This document shows, in pieces, positions 11,527-20,473 of a stretch of DNA of 64,000 bases. A program made the position numbers and the translations under genes. The number at the start of each line of letters is the position of its first letter. The first letter of the stretch is position 1. The notes beneath the pieces are model-generated. The model searched no databases. It saw nothing but the letters and a program-made list of their open reading frames with translations, and was not told where the DNA came from. The DNA is from Sneathiella litorea (GTDB lineage Bacteria; Pseudomonadota; Alphaproteobacteria; Sneathiellales; Sneathiellaceae): contig NZ_WTUW01000001.1 in NCBI RefSeq assembly GCF_009882915.1, forward strand, positions 357 to 64,356, given 5' to 3'.

Positions 11527-13791
11527 CTATATTATAATCGAATGATCCCGAGCGAATGCGCGTAGTTGATCGCGCACCGAATGATCCCGAGACTGGCAAA
11601 GGCCTCGGACAAAATTTTCCAGCTTTCCAATATTAGTGCTAAGTGCCATCTCCTTGACCCGACCTAAGGTTTCAGAAGACATCGAAAAATTCCGATACCC
11701 CAGACCAAGCAAAGCCATCGCCTCTAAAGGTCTTCCCGCAATATCGCCGCAGATAGAGAAGGGTTTTCCCGCCTGTTCGCAATGGTCCGCAATATTACGC
11801 AAAAGCATTAACAAACTTGGGCTTAACGTATCATAGCGATCACTTATTTTCGGATTGCCCCGATCAACGGCGAAGAAAAACTGCATCAGGTCATTTGACC
11901 CGACAGAAATAAAATCGACTTCTTTTAGTAAGTGCGGCAATTGCCATACGATTGAGGGAACCTCTATCATTGTACCGACATTTACTTTTTTAGGTGGACC
12001 CGCTTTCTTTTGCGATGCCCGTTCCACTTCTTTATTCAGGATTGCCTTGGCTTCCAAAAACTCCGTCACTTCTGCTATCATCGGGAACATCAACGACAAT
12101 TCGCGGCCCGCAGCCGCCTGAACCAAAGCCCTAAGTTGGCTGCGCAGCAATGCCGGACGATCAAGCCCAATTCGAATGGCACGCCAGCCAAGTGCCGGAT
12201 TTTCTTCCCGTTTTGTTTTTAGATAGGGCAAAAATTTATCACCGCCGATATCAAGCGTTCGAAAAATAACCGGCTTCCCATTCATTTTATCGAGAACACG
12301 CGAATAAAGCTGCGTTTGTTCGTCAATTTTTGGCATCTGGGAACGAACCATAAATTGCAGTTCAGTTCGAAAAAGACCTATTCCATCGGCACCTAATTCC
12401 GGAAAATGGTCGATATCGATAAGCAGCCCGGCATTTACATTCAGGCTTAGCGGTACACCATCCTTGGATATATTTGGTTTGTCCCGCAGTGCAGCGTACT
12501 TTGCCTGCCGCTGCGCACGTTGGCGCAGGCTTCGGGAGAATGCTTGTTGAACATCCTCGCCGGGGCGCAGGAATACCTGGCCATGCTCGGCGTCAACAAG
12601 GATCAGTTCTCCCTGTTCCACAGCGTCGAGCACATCCGCGCACTGGCCAACAACTGGCACACCAAGAGCACGCGCAACGATGGCGACATGGCTGGACCTT
12701 GTGCCTTCCACCAACACGACAGCTTTTAGATGCCGACGGTCGTAATCCAGAAGTTCGGCGGCTCCCATATTCCGCGCAACCACGACCGTATCCTTCTCAA
12801 GATTTCGTCGATCAATTTGCGAGCGTCCATCAAGGTGGAGATAAAGCCGATTGGCGAGGTCATCGAGCTCTGACAACCGCTCTCGCAGATAAGGGTCTGT
12901 GATCTCCTTCATACGAGCGCGAGTATCATCCTGAACGCGCTTGATCGCGGCCTCTGCTGTCAATCCCGTGTTAACCGCGTCCTGTAATTTTTTCAGCCAC
13001 CCCTTGTCATGGGCAAACATTTTGTAGGCTTCAAAAATTTCCTTTGATTCATCCTTAAAAAGCGTGTTCGTCGCGACCAGGAGTTTTTCAACGGCGCTTT
13101 GCAGTGAATTAACAGCCGAATTTAAGCGGGCCAGCTCTTTAGCGCGATTGTTCGAAATCGCATGTACGACCTCAATTCGCGGTTCATGTAACAACGCAGT
13201 TCCTGCGCCCAATCCCTCTGCCAGTATGCGTCCGTTGATATGATGAGGTAAGGTCGCATTACCGGCTGTATCCGAGAACTCCGTCGCCGACACCATCTGC
13301 TCGGAGCTGACGAGTTCTGCCACCACCATAGCAACCGTCTGTAGCGCCTCGACCTCCTCTTCAGTATAGGTGCGTCGGGTTCTATTTTGGACAACCAGAA
13401 CGCCAATAAGGCGGCCGCCACGCAAAATCGGTGTACCAAGAAGGGAATGATATTCCTCTTCCCCGGTTTCCGGTCGATAGGCAAATTGCGGGTGTGACTG
13501 CGCATCCGAAAGATTAAGAGGACGCGCATGGGCAGCGATATCGCCGACAAGCCCTTCACCAAACCGCAACCGCGTCTTATGAACAGAGTTTTTCTTCAGG
13601 CCTTCGGTCGCGTAGAGCTCTAAGACATCTCCCGCCCGACGCAGATAACAAGAACATACTTCGGCAATCATGTTGCCAGCGATCAGTCTGACGATCTCGT
13701 TCAGGCGCTGTTCCGCATCGCCATGCCCCGCCATAACCTGGTGGAGCTTGCGAAGCAGCAATCTCGGCGCACTGATCCCCAGACCGCTCAT
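11527..13791 (-). CDS. ptsP: Phosphoenolpyruvate--protein phosphotransferase, nitrogen-PTS enzyme I
   Basis: First kinase of the nitrogen-related phosphotransferase system: takes phosphate from PEP and passes it to NPr, a regulatory rather than sugar-transport chain. An N-terminal GAF domain (about residues 1-160) marks it as EI-Ntr rather than sugar EI. Next come the PEP-utiliser N-domain, the mobile domain with the phospho-histidine (GTRSSHVAIVARAL, around residue 360) and the C-terminal TIM barrel (FRTELQFM, SVGSNDLMQFF). The length of 754 aa is typical. Its ATG directly abuts the stop codon of the upstream oxidoreductase gene, indicating coupled translation. Confidence 0.96.
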   Translation of the reverse strand: MSGLGISAPRLLLRKLHQVMAGHGDAEQRLNEIVRLIAGNMIAEVCSCYLRRAGDVLELYATEGLKKNSVHKTRLRFGEGLVGDIAAHARPLNLSDAQSHPQFAYRPETGEEEYHSLLGTPILRGGRLIGVLVVQNRTRRTYTEEEVEALQTVAMVVAELVSSEQMVSATEFSDTAGNATLPHHINGRILAEGLGAGTALLHEPRIEVVHAISNNRAKELARLNSAVNSLQSAVEKLLVATNTLFKDESKEIFEAYKMFAHDKGWLKKLQDAVNTGLTAEAAIKRVQDDTRARMKEITDPYLRERLSELDDLANRLYLHLDGRSQIDRRNLEKDTVVVARNMGAAELLDYDRRHLKAVVLVEGTRSSHVAIVARALGVPVVGQCADVLDAVEQGELILVDAEHGQVFLRPGEDVQQAFSRSLRQRAQRQAKYAALRDKPNISKDGVPLSLNVNAGLLIDIDHFPELGADGIGLFRTELQFMVRSQMPKIDEQTQLYSRVLDKMNGKPVIFRTLDIGGDKFLPYLKTKREENPALGWRAIRIGLDRPALLRSQLRALVQAAAGRELSLMFPMIAEVTEFLEAKAILNKEVERASQKKAGPPKKVNVGTMIEVPSIVWQLPHLLKEVDFISVGSNDLMQFFFAVDRGNPKISDRYDTLSPSLLMLLRNIADHCEQAGKPFSICGDIAGRPLEAMALLGLGYRNFSMSSETLGRVKEMALSTNIGKLENFVRGLCQSRDHSVRDQLRAFARDHSIII

Positions 13792-14835
13792 TTATGACCC
13801 GTCCCTTTGGTCTCCATAATTTTCGAAAGATTCCCGTGCCTGGCTCACGAGTTCTTCCATAATCTCCTCGATTGATTGTTCTTTCTTGACCATGCCCACA
13901 CTCTGGCCGGCCATGACAGAACCATATTCAACATCACCGTCAATAACAGCACGGCGAAGAGCCCCTGCCCAGAAATGCTCGATAGCAAGTTGGGCCGTTT
14001 CGAGGTCCATTTCTCCGGCTCTATATTTCGCGATCACCTCATGCTGTGTTTCGATAAATTTCTTGCCTCCCTCATTGTTAAGGGCCCGGACAGGGATAAC
14101 AGGAAACATGGGATCGACTTGCACAGTCGTTACCGCATCACGAGCATTCGCACGCATAAATGCCTTCTTGAAGTCCGGATGAGCAATAGATTCATGCGCA
14201 CAGACGAAACGGGTGCCAAGCTGACAGCCCGACGCTCCCATTCTCAGATATGTGGCAATCGCTTCTCCGCGCCCGATACCCCCTGCGACAAAAACGGGGA
14301 CATCCGTAATATTGGGGAGGATTTCCTGCGCCAGAACGCTTGTCGAAACGGGTCCGATATGACCACCCGCCTCCATTCCCTCGATTACCAGCGCATCCGC
14401 GCCCGTACGAATGAGCTTTTTCCCAAGTGCAAAGGTAGGGGTAAAACAAACCGTTTTCGCGCCCCCTTCCTTGATTTTGAGAATTGTCTCCTTAGTGGGC
14501 ACACCGCCGGCGAGAACCACATGACTAACGTTCAGGGACAAGCAAACATCAATCAGCTTATCCAGATCCGGATGCATGGTGATTAAATTAACGCCGAAAG
14601 GCTTATTAGTCAGCTCCTGCGTTGCCTTGATCTCCGTCTCCAACAGGTCTGGGGTCATTGCACCACAAGCAATGACACCGAAGCCTCCAGCGTTTGAAAT
14701 CGCGGCCACAAGATTGCGCTCCGATACCCAGGACATTGCGCCCCCAAGTATGGCGTATTTGGTTCCAAGGAACTCGCATCCGCGCTTCCAAGCGGTTTGC
14801 AGGTTTGGCGCGGCGTTTATTACGAGATCCCCCAT
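13792..14835 (-). CDS. Nitronate monooxygenase/FabK-like FMN oxidoreductase
   Basis: FMN-dependent TIM-barrel enzyme of the NMO/2-nitropropane dioxygenase/FabK superfamily. It shows the characteristic EGMEAGGHIG with the catalytic-site histidine, the AGGIGRGEA loop and the GTRFVCAHES phosphate-binding segment. Members oxidise nitronates or reduce enoyl-ACP; the sequence alone does not decide. I use the ATG at 14835 (MGDLVINAAP), one base after the lysC stop, instead of the frame from 14856 that overlaps lysC. It is packed between lysC and ptsP with no spare bases, so it is part of that operon, though its link to either neighbour is unclear. Confidence 0.85.
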   Translation of the reverse strand: MGDLVINAAPNLQTAWKRGCEFLGTKYAILGGAMSWVSERNLVAAISNAGGFGVIACGAMTPDLLETEIKATQELTNKPFGVNLITMHPDLDKLIDVCLSLNVSHVVLAGGVPTKETILKIKEGGAKTVCFTPTFALGKKLIRTGADALVIEGMEAGGHIGPVSTSVLAQEILPNITDVPVFVAGGIGRGEAIATYLRMGASGCQLGTRFVCAHESIAHPDFKKAFMRANARDAVTTVQVDPMFPVIPVRALNNEGGKKFIETQHEVIAKYRAGEMDLETAQLAIEHFWAGALRRAVIDGDVEYGSVMAGQSVGMVKKEQSIEEIMEELVSQARESFENYGDQRDGS

Positions 14836-14836
14836 A

Positions 14837-16057
14837 TTACGCCGCATCCAGTCCAAAGGCGGTATGCAAAGTTCTCACCGCAAGTTCTGTATATTCCTCA
14901 GCCAGCAGCACACTTACCTTGATTTCGGATGTGGAAATAACCTGTATGTTGATCCCTTTCTCCGCCAACGCCGCAAACATGGTCTTAGCCACACCTGCAT
15001 GGCTGCGCATGCCCATACCAACGATCGACACCTTGACGACATCAGAATCCGGAACAATCGCCTTGCAGGCAACCTCTCCCTTGAGTTTATCAAGGACGCT
15101 TAACGCCTGTGTAATTTCTTTTTGGCCAACCGTAAAGGTCAGGTCCGTTGCCTTGCCGTCTTCCGAAACGTTCTGGACAATCATATCCACATTTACGTTC
15201 GCATCCGCCAGTGCGCCAAAGACAAGCGCGGCCACACCCGGCCGGTCCGCGACCTGTTGTAACGTCACCTTGGCTTCATCGCGGGTATAGGTAACGCCGC
15301 TTACAACCTGATGTTCCACAATATCTTCCTCATCTACAACCAATGTTCCCGGCAAGTCTTCGAAGCTGGAAAGGACCTGCAGCTTAACCCGATGTTTCAT
15401 CGCCATCTCAACAGATCGCGTTTGCAGGACCTTCGCGCCCAAGGACGCCAGTTCAAGCATTTCCTCATATGTAATTTTATCAAGTTTTGCGGCCTTTGTC
15501 GCGATCCGCGGATCAGCGGTATAAATACCATCCACATCCGTGTAGATATCACATCGATCAGCCTCTAATGCGGCCGCCAAGGCCACCGCAGACGTATCGG
15601 AACCGCCTCGGCCCAGGGTGGTTATCCTGTTATCTGAACCGATACCTTGGAAACCCGCACAAACCGCAACCTGCTTTTCTGCGAACCGTTTACTGATCTC
15701 GCTACAATCAATTTGTTCAATACGAGCCGCGCTGTGCACGGCGCTCGTTTTAATGGGAACTTGCCAGCCGAGCCATGATCGTGCCGATACCCCGAGATCC
15801 TGGAGCGCAAGTGACAAAAGCCCGGTCGTTACCTGTTCTCCGCTTGAGACGACAACGTCATACTCACGCGCATCATGCAGGCTAGACATATCAGAGACGA
15901 GATCGACCAGGCGATTAGTTTCCCCGGACATTGCCGAAACAACGACCGCAACTTCATGGCCAGCGTCTACTTCCCGTTTAACCTTGCGCGCTACATTCTT
16001 AATCCGCTCTACCGTGCCAACAGATGTACCGCCAAATTTCATTACCAGCCGCGCCAT
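14837..16057 (-). CDS. lysC: Aspartate kinase
   Basis: Phosphorylates aspartate, the first step to lysine, methionine, threonine and diaminopimelate. The kinase signature KFGGTSVG is at the N-terminus and GRGGSDTSAVALAA in the nucleotide site. Two ACT domains fill the C-terminal third and suggest feedback control by lysine and/or threonine. The ATG at 16057 (MARLVMKFGG) fits the family start and follows GGAGAGG by ten bases; the longer frame adds a Gly-rich stretch. It is divergent from ubiG, with a 180-base shared promoter region, and is first in a long leftward operon. Confidence 0.96.
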   Translation of the reverse strand: MARLVMKFGGTSVGTVERIKNVARKVKREVDAGHEVAVVVSAMSGETNRLVDLVSDMSSLHDAREYDVVVSSGEQVTTGLLSLALQDLGVSARSWLGWQVPIKTSAVHSAARIEQIDCSEISKRFAEKQVAVCAGFQGIGSDNRITTLGRGGSDTSAVALAAALEADRCDIYTDVDGIYTADPRIATKAAKLDKITYEEMLELASLGAKVLQTRSVEMAMKHRVKLQVLSSFEDLPGTLVVDEEDIVEHQVVSGVTYTRDEAKVTLQQVADRPGVAALVFGALADANVNVDMIVQNVSEDGKATDLTFTVGQKEITQALSVLDKLKGEVACKAIVPDSDVVKVSIVGMGMRSHAGVAKTMFAALAEKGINIQVISTSEIKVSVLLAEEYTELAVRTLHTAFGLDAA

Positions 16058-16237
16058 GGCCGCATTACCTCTCCCCCCGCTCACCGCGAGGGTTCAAATA
16101 TTATCTAAAAGTCACAAATACCCTTTGGTCTTAAAGGAGCGTATACTTATACTTAAGAGAGGGTGTGGGGCAAGCACCGCGATGATTTTTATTGCACAAC
16201 AACAACTTTTATTAAGGCATATTGCGACGAGGTAATT

Positions 16238-16999
16238 ATGAACAAGACAGCCAAGTCGAAATCAGTGGATCCCGGTGAAATCGCCAATTTTGCAGCGATG
16301 GCGGATGAATGGTGGGATGAGAACGGGAAGTTCAAACCACTTCACAAGTTCAATCCGATTCGGATTGGTTATATCCGCGACACCGTTATCGATCATTTCG
16401 GATTGCAAACAGACGACGCTGTGGTCAAGTTGAAACCCTTTAAGGGACTACGGGTCCTTGATATTGGCTGCGGCGGCGGATTGCTCTCCGAGCCGATGGC
16501 GCGCCTTGGGGCAGACGTTGTTGCTGCGGACGCATCTGAGAAAAATATCCAGATTGCGAAACTGCACGCGGAAAAATCCGGATTGGAAATTGACTATAGA
16601 TATACAACGGCCGAAGACCTCGCCGTCGCTGGAGAACAATTTGATGTGATCCTGAATATGGAAGTCATTGAGCATGTCGCCGATATCGAAGGGTTTGTTG
16701 AAGCCTGCGCAAATCTTCTCAAACCAGGCGGCGTTATGTTTATCGCCACCTTAAATCGGACGGCTAAAAGCTTCGCCTTTGCAATAGTCGGTGCGGAATA
16801 TGTCCTGCGCTGGCTACCGAAGGGAACTCACAGCTGGAAGAAATTCTTGAAGCCCTCGGAAGTTGCCCGGCTTGTTCGCGGCAATGGCCTCACTGTTCGG
16901 GATATCTCTGGCGCCACCTATAATCCTCTCGAAAACCGCTGGCATTTGAGCAAGGATCTAAGCGTCAATTATTTGCTCGCAGCGATCAAGCCTGAATAA
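16238..16999 (+). CDS. ubiG: Ubiquinone biosynthesis O-methyltransferase UbiG
   Basis: SAM-dependent methyltransferase performing both O-methylations in ubiquinone synthesis. The sequence shows the family N-terminus ([19 protein letters not shown]), the SAM motif [18 protein letters not shown], and the conserved VIEHV segment. The ATG at 16238 has GACGAGG just upstream and gives about 253 aa, normal for UbiG; the longer frame from 16163 adds an unrelated N-terminus. It is transcribed away from lysC, an arrangement common in alphaproteobacteria. Confidence 0.96.
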   Translation: MNKTAKSKSVDPGEIANFAAMADEWWDENGKFKPLHKFNPIRIGYIRDTVIDHFGLQTDDAVVKLKPFKGLRVLDIGCGGGLLSEPMARLGADVVAADASEKNIQIAKLHAEKSGLEIDYRYTTAEDLAVAGEQFDVILNMEVIEHVADIEGFVEACANLLKPGGVMFIATLNRTAKSFAFAIVGAEYVLRWLPKGTHSWKKFLKPSEVARLVRGNGLTVRDISGATYNPLENRWHLSKDLSVNYLLAAIKPE

Positions 17000-17074
17000 T
17001 CCCAGTTAAATCAGAATTGACCAACAGCAGGCCTTTGCCGTAATGGGATGGTTTGTTTAACAAAGAGATCCGCC

Positions 17075-18307
17075 ATGACGTTAAAAAAATCTCCACTTGC
17101 GCCTGCGACTTTTCCTGATCTTCCAGAAATTGCAGGCGTCCGATTTGCTTGCGGCAATTCCGGGATGCGCTACAAAGGCCGTGATGATGTCATGTTGGCA
17201 GAGTTTGCACCTGGAACTACGGTTGCTGGTGTATTTACCAAAAACACAATGCCCGGCGCTCCGGTTGACTGGGACCGCAAAATCCTGTCCATCGGCATTG
17301 CGCGGGGACTCGTTGTCAATGCCGGGATAGCGAATGTTTTCACCGGTGCCGCCGGCTTGAAAACCGTGGAGGATACAGCCACCGCTGCAGCGCAATTGTT
17401 AAATGCGCCGCCGGAGCATATCTATATCGCCTCGACGGGTGTAATCGGCGAGCCCGTCCCAACTGAGAAAATTACCAACCTGCTTCCCCGCCTTGCAGAA
17501 GACCTTTCGATTGATGGCGGCAAATCGGCAGCTAATTGTATTCTAACCACCGATACTTTTGCCAAAGGTGCAGCCGCGACCGCAAAGATAGGTGAGAAAG
17601 AAGTCATGATTGCTGGATTCGCAAAGGGGTCCGGCATGATTGCTCCAGATATGGCAACGATGCTCGCTTTCCTCTATACGGACGCCGCTATTCCCGCCGA
17701 CGTACTTCAGCAAATGCTGAGCGAAGCGAATGAGAAAAGCTTTAACTGCGTAACCGTTGATTCTGACACATCGACGAGTGATAGCGTTTTGCTGTTTGCA
17801 ACTGGCCGTGCGGAGAATGGACCTCCTGTGGACGCATCTGGTGAGAGCCTTGCTAATTTCAAAAAAGCCTTACTTGAGGTCATGACCGATCTCGCACAGC
17901 AGGTTGCGAGGGATGGTGAAGGGGCCAGCAAATTTATTACGGTCAAGGTCACAGGTGCAGAGAGTGATTCCGCCGCGAAAACAATTGCGCTCGCTATTGC
18001 CAATTCCCCGCTTGTGAAAACCGCCATCGCCGGCGAAGACGCAAACTGGGGCCGGGTTATTATGGCTGTTGGGAAATCTGGTGAAAAAGCGAATCGCGAT
18101 AAGATGAACCTCAAGATTGGCGGCGTTCTGATCGCCGAAAACGGCTCTCGCGCACCCTCATATCAGGAGACAGCGGTTACGCCGCACATGAAGGGGCAGG
18201 AAATCGAGCTAGAGGTTGATGTTGCAGTCGGTAATGGAAGCGCCTTCGCCTGGACCTGTGACCTTACCCATGGATATATTGAGATCAATGCCGATTACCG
18301 AAGTTAA
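17075..18307 (+). CDS. argJ: Bifunctional glutamate N-acetyltransferase/amino-acid acetyltransferase
   Basis: Arginine biosynthesis enzyme that recycles acetyl groups from N-acetylornithine to glutamate. It is made as one chain that cuts itself at an Ala/Gly-Met-Thr site; here the site reads GSGMIAPDMATMLAF, with the catalytic threonine in DMATML. The start at 17075 (MTLKKSPLAP) gives 410 aa, the usual size; the frame from 17048 lacks a ribosome site. mutT follows seven bases after its stop. Confidence 0.96.
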   Translation: MTLKKSPLAPATFPDLPEIAGVRFACGNSGMRYKGRDDVMLAEFAPGTTVAGVFTKNTMPGAPVDWDRKILSIGIARGLVVNAGIANVFTGAAGLKTVEDTATAAAQLLNAPPEHIYIASTGVIGEPVPTEKITNLLPRLAEDLSIDGGKSAANCILTTDTFAKGAAATAKIGEKEVMIAGFAKGSGMIAPDMATMLAFLYTDAAIPADVLQQMLSEANEKSFNCVTVDSDTSTSDSVLLFATGRAENGPPVDASGESLANFKKALLEVMTDLAQQVARDGEGASKFITVKVTGAESDSAAKTIALAIANSPLVKTAIAGEDANWGRVIMAVGKSGEKANRDKMNLKIGGVLIAENGSRAPSYQETAVTPHMKGQEIELEVDVAVGNGSAFAWTCDLTHGYIEINADYRS

Positions 18308-18314
18308 AAACGAG

Positions 18315-18722
18315 ATGTCATTACGAACTACAGTGCTTGTCGCAGCCGTTGCCCTTGTCGATGACGAGAACCGGGTCCTGATCGCCCAACGACCTGAGGG
18401 CAAGAGCATGGCCGGCCTCTGGGAATTTCCGGGCGGCAAGATCGAAGCCGGAGAAACGCCGGAGACAGCACTTATCCGTGAGTTAAAGGAAGAGCTTGCT
18501 ATCGATGTAACCGAAGCCTGCCTCGCGCCGTTTACGTTCGCCAGCCATATCTACGAAAAGTTTCATCTGCTGATGCCGCTGTATGTTTGTCGTCGCTGGA
18601 AAGGAATACCTCGCCCCGTGGAGGGCCAGACACTCAAATGGGTGCGCGCCAACCGGCTCGTAGATTTTGAAATGCCACCTGCAGATATTCCCTTGGTCGC
18701 CATGCTTCGTGATTTATTGTAA
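18315..18722 (+). CDS. mutT: Nudix hydrolase, 8-oxo-dGTP diphosphatase (MutT)
   Basis: Removes oxidised guanine nucleotides from the precursor pool, preventing A:T to C:G changes. The full Nudix box is present (GGKIEAGETPETALIREL followed by KEEL), preceded by LIAQRPEGKSMAGLWEFPG, which matches MutT closely. I place the start at ATG 18315 (MSLRTTVLVAAVAL), giving 135 aa, close to E. coli MutT; an ATG at 18288, inside the argJ 3' end, is an alternative with a slightly better ribosome site. It is coupled to argJ, a pairing seen in other alphaproteobacteria. Confidence 0.92.
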   Translation: MSLRTTVLVAAVALVDDENRVLIAQRPEGKSMAGLWEFPGGKIEAGETPETALIRELKEELAIDVTEACLAPFTFASHIYEKFHLLMPLYVCRRWKGIPRPVEGQTLKWVRANRLVDFEMPPADIPLVAMLRDLL

Positions 18723-18751
18723 TGATGGAAGATATGCCGCATAAATCAAAA

Positions 18752-18792
18752 AGGTCGGCATTTGGACTTTCTCCTCATCCAAAAGCCGACCT
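18752..18792 (-). terminator. Long hairpin between mutT and the MarR-like gene
   Basis: AGGTCGGC (18752-18759) pairs with GCCGACCT (18785-18792). After one A/A mismatch, TTTGGA (18761-18766) pairs with TCCAAA (18778-18783), leaving an 11-base loop CTTTCTCCTCA. Read leftward, the hairpin is followed by TTTTTGATTT, so it best fits a terminator for the leftward MarR-like gene, though that gene's stop is about 140 bases away. On the plus strand the loop carries CTCCTC, complementary to a ribosome-binding site. Confidence 0.6.
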
Positions 18793-18929
18793 AAGCTACC
18801 CAATTCTCAATTAAATGAGCTAGAAATCAGGGCAGGCACCAAGCGCCATGATTTCTTCTAGGGTACATTAGAAATTACAAACGAAAACACTTGCCATGGC
18901 AACTGTTTTTATTGCTACTAGTGGTCACA

Positions 18930-19340
18930 TTAATCCTTAGCAGCTTTCAATTGTTGTGCGGTTACCTCAATGAGAGCGCGGGTTTCTTCATACATATTGA
19001 GGGACTGGTCAAGATAATACTGGGTCGGCTTTACCAAAGTACGTCGCAGGTCTTCTGGATCCCTCTCCAGCTTAACAAGCTTATCCTTGGCCATGTTCCG
19101 AAGGGTTTTTTGCAGGCTCGACCTGCCAAGGCCTGTAAGAGACGCCAGTGTTTCCAGATCAATCTCCCGCTGACTCATGCGACGATAACTAAGCGCTAAC
19201 CCCACAAGGTAGCGATTTTTAGTCTGACTAGGATCCCGCCTTCCTCGAATAACGCGAACTTCAGTCCAGAAGTGATTAATAATCCTGTACTCTTGCGCGT
19301 TCATATCACGCCCGTTCAGGATTTCTTCAATTTTACGCAT
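18930..19340 (-). CDS. MarR-like winged-helix transcriptional regulator
   Basis: A 136-aa protein with a winged-helix fold resembling the MarR group. A helical N-terminus (residues 1-30) is followed by the DNA-binding part around residues 60-110 (MSQREIDLETLASLTGLGRSSLQKTL, then a basic wing DPEDLRRTLVKPTQ) and a helical C-terminus for dimerisation. The ligand and targets are not apparent. It stands alone, transcribed leftward, with a 17-base palindrome shortly upstream that could be its own operator. It may be of the variant type with SQREID in place of the usual MarR loop. Confidence 0.75.
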   Translation of the reverse strand: MRKIEEILNGRDMNAQEYRIINHFWTEVRVIRGRRDPSQTKNRYLVGLALSYRRMSQREIDLETLASLTGLGRSSLQKTLRNMAKDKLVKLERDPEDLRRTLVKPTQYYLDQSLNMYEETRALIEVTAQQLKAAKD

Positions 19341-19374
19341 TTTACATAATACTCGCGATCAAGCGTTGAATTGA

Positions 19375-19391
19375 CGATAGGGGTACTATCG
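19375..19391. promoter_or_regulatory. Palindrome, candidate operator of the MarR-like gene
   Basis: CGATAG and CTATCG form a perfect 6-base inverted repeat separated by GGGTA, about 35-50 bases upstream of the MarR-like start codon. Size and position suit a MarR-type autoregulatory site; binding is inferred. Confidence 0.4.
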
Positions 19392-19462
19392 GCTGAAATG
19401 CATGCAGCCCGCAACCATTTAACGAAGAAATATTTTTACTTTCACGTAAGCGCGAAAGAATA

Positions 19463-20359
19463 CTATTTTTCCAGATAGTCTCGCAGATTTACTTTACCGC
19501 TGCCTCGGGCAATCGGCTTTTGCTGGCTTTCATGGGGCGCCCATCCCGACATATAGATAACCTGGAAAGTCGCGGGGACACGACCATCCGCGTCAGCATA
19601 ATTCTCTATATAAAGCTCTGCTGCGCGTAGCAGAATACGGCGTTGCGTAAAATGTTTCTGCCGCTCGATGAGTGCATTTGTTTCCCCCATCCCCCGCAAC
19701 TCCTGCATTAGGGCAAATGGATGTTCATATTTTAGGGTGATGACGTCTACATCGGTGACCGGAAGCGCCAACCCAGCGCGCTGGAGCAATGCACCGGCAT
19801 CGCGAACCTCGGTAAAAGGAGAAATGCGCGGGCTAACCCCACCTTTTATTTCCGATTCCGCCTCGATCAGGCACGCTTTCAACTCCTGAAGACTATCAAT
19901 GCCAAAAAGCGCCCCCAAAAACAGTCCATTTGGTTTGAGCGATTTTGCAATCTGAGAAAGCGCGCCGGGAAGATCATTTGTCCAATGAAGGCCGAGAACG
20001 CTGCCGACCAGATCAAAAGAATTTTCCTTAAACGGAAGAAATTCCTCATCGGCCACAACGGATGGTTCTGTTGCCTTATCCAGCATTTCCGCAGAAAGGT
20101 CCGTTCTGATTACACGGTCAACCTTCTTCATGGCTAATAGCTTTTCACCAAACATGCCATCCCGGCCACCCAGATCCAGTGCAAGACTGAAAGAATGATT
20201 GATATCAAGAAGCCGTTCGGCCAGCCGCCCCGCGATTTCATCAAAAAGAAATCGATGCCGCGGCCAATCAAGCCTAGCGGCCCGATTTCGGTGATTGGCA
20301 ACAAGCTTTCGGTCAAAAATTACCTGTTCTGGAGGAAGTAACGACGTTATTTTTCTCAT
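19463..20359 (-). CDS. SAM-dependent methyltransferase-fold protein, NDUFAF5/BioC-like
   Basis: Class I methyltransferase-fold protein of 298 aa. The N-terminal VIFDRKLVANHRNRAARL and the glycine-rich ALDLGGRDGMFGEKLL resemble the alphaproteobacterial proteins related to mitochondrial NDUFAF5, a respiratory complex I assembly factor that modifies an arginine of a complex I subunit, and more distantly BioC. The region around LGLHWTNDLPGALSQI is also typical. The SAM loop reads DLGGRDG rather than DxGCGxG. It is divergent from comF by about 115 bases. The NDUFAF5-like role is inferred; a general methyltransferase call is safe. Confidence 0.75.
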   Translation of the reverse strand: MRKITSLLPPEQVIFDRKLVANHRNRAARLDWPRHRFLFDEIAGRLAERLLDINHSFSLALDLGGRDGMFGEKLLAMKKVDRVIRTDLSAEMLDKATEPSVVADEEFLPFKENSFDLVGSVLGLHWTNDLPGALSQIAKSLKPNGLFLGALFGIDSLQELKACLIEAESEIKGGVSPRISPFTEVRDAGALLQRAGLALPVTDVDVITLKYEHPFALMQELRGMGETNALIERQKHFTQRRILLRAAELYIENYADADGRVPATFQVIYMSGWAPHESQQKPIARGSGKVNLRDYLEK

Positions 20360-20473
20360 TCGGCTTTTATGGCATCTTCATGGGATGGAAACAATTACCC
20401 AGACTAACATTAACACTTAATGTTCTTTTTAATGATTTGGATTCGATTGTCTTTTCCGTATATTCTCCCCTAA

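Noticed and set aside
16163-16237. Longer N-terminus for UbiG
   Set aside because: It has no ribosome site and no family resemblance; the ATG at 16238 has both.
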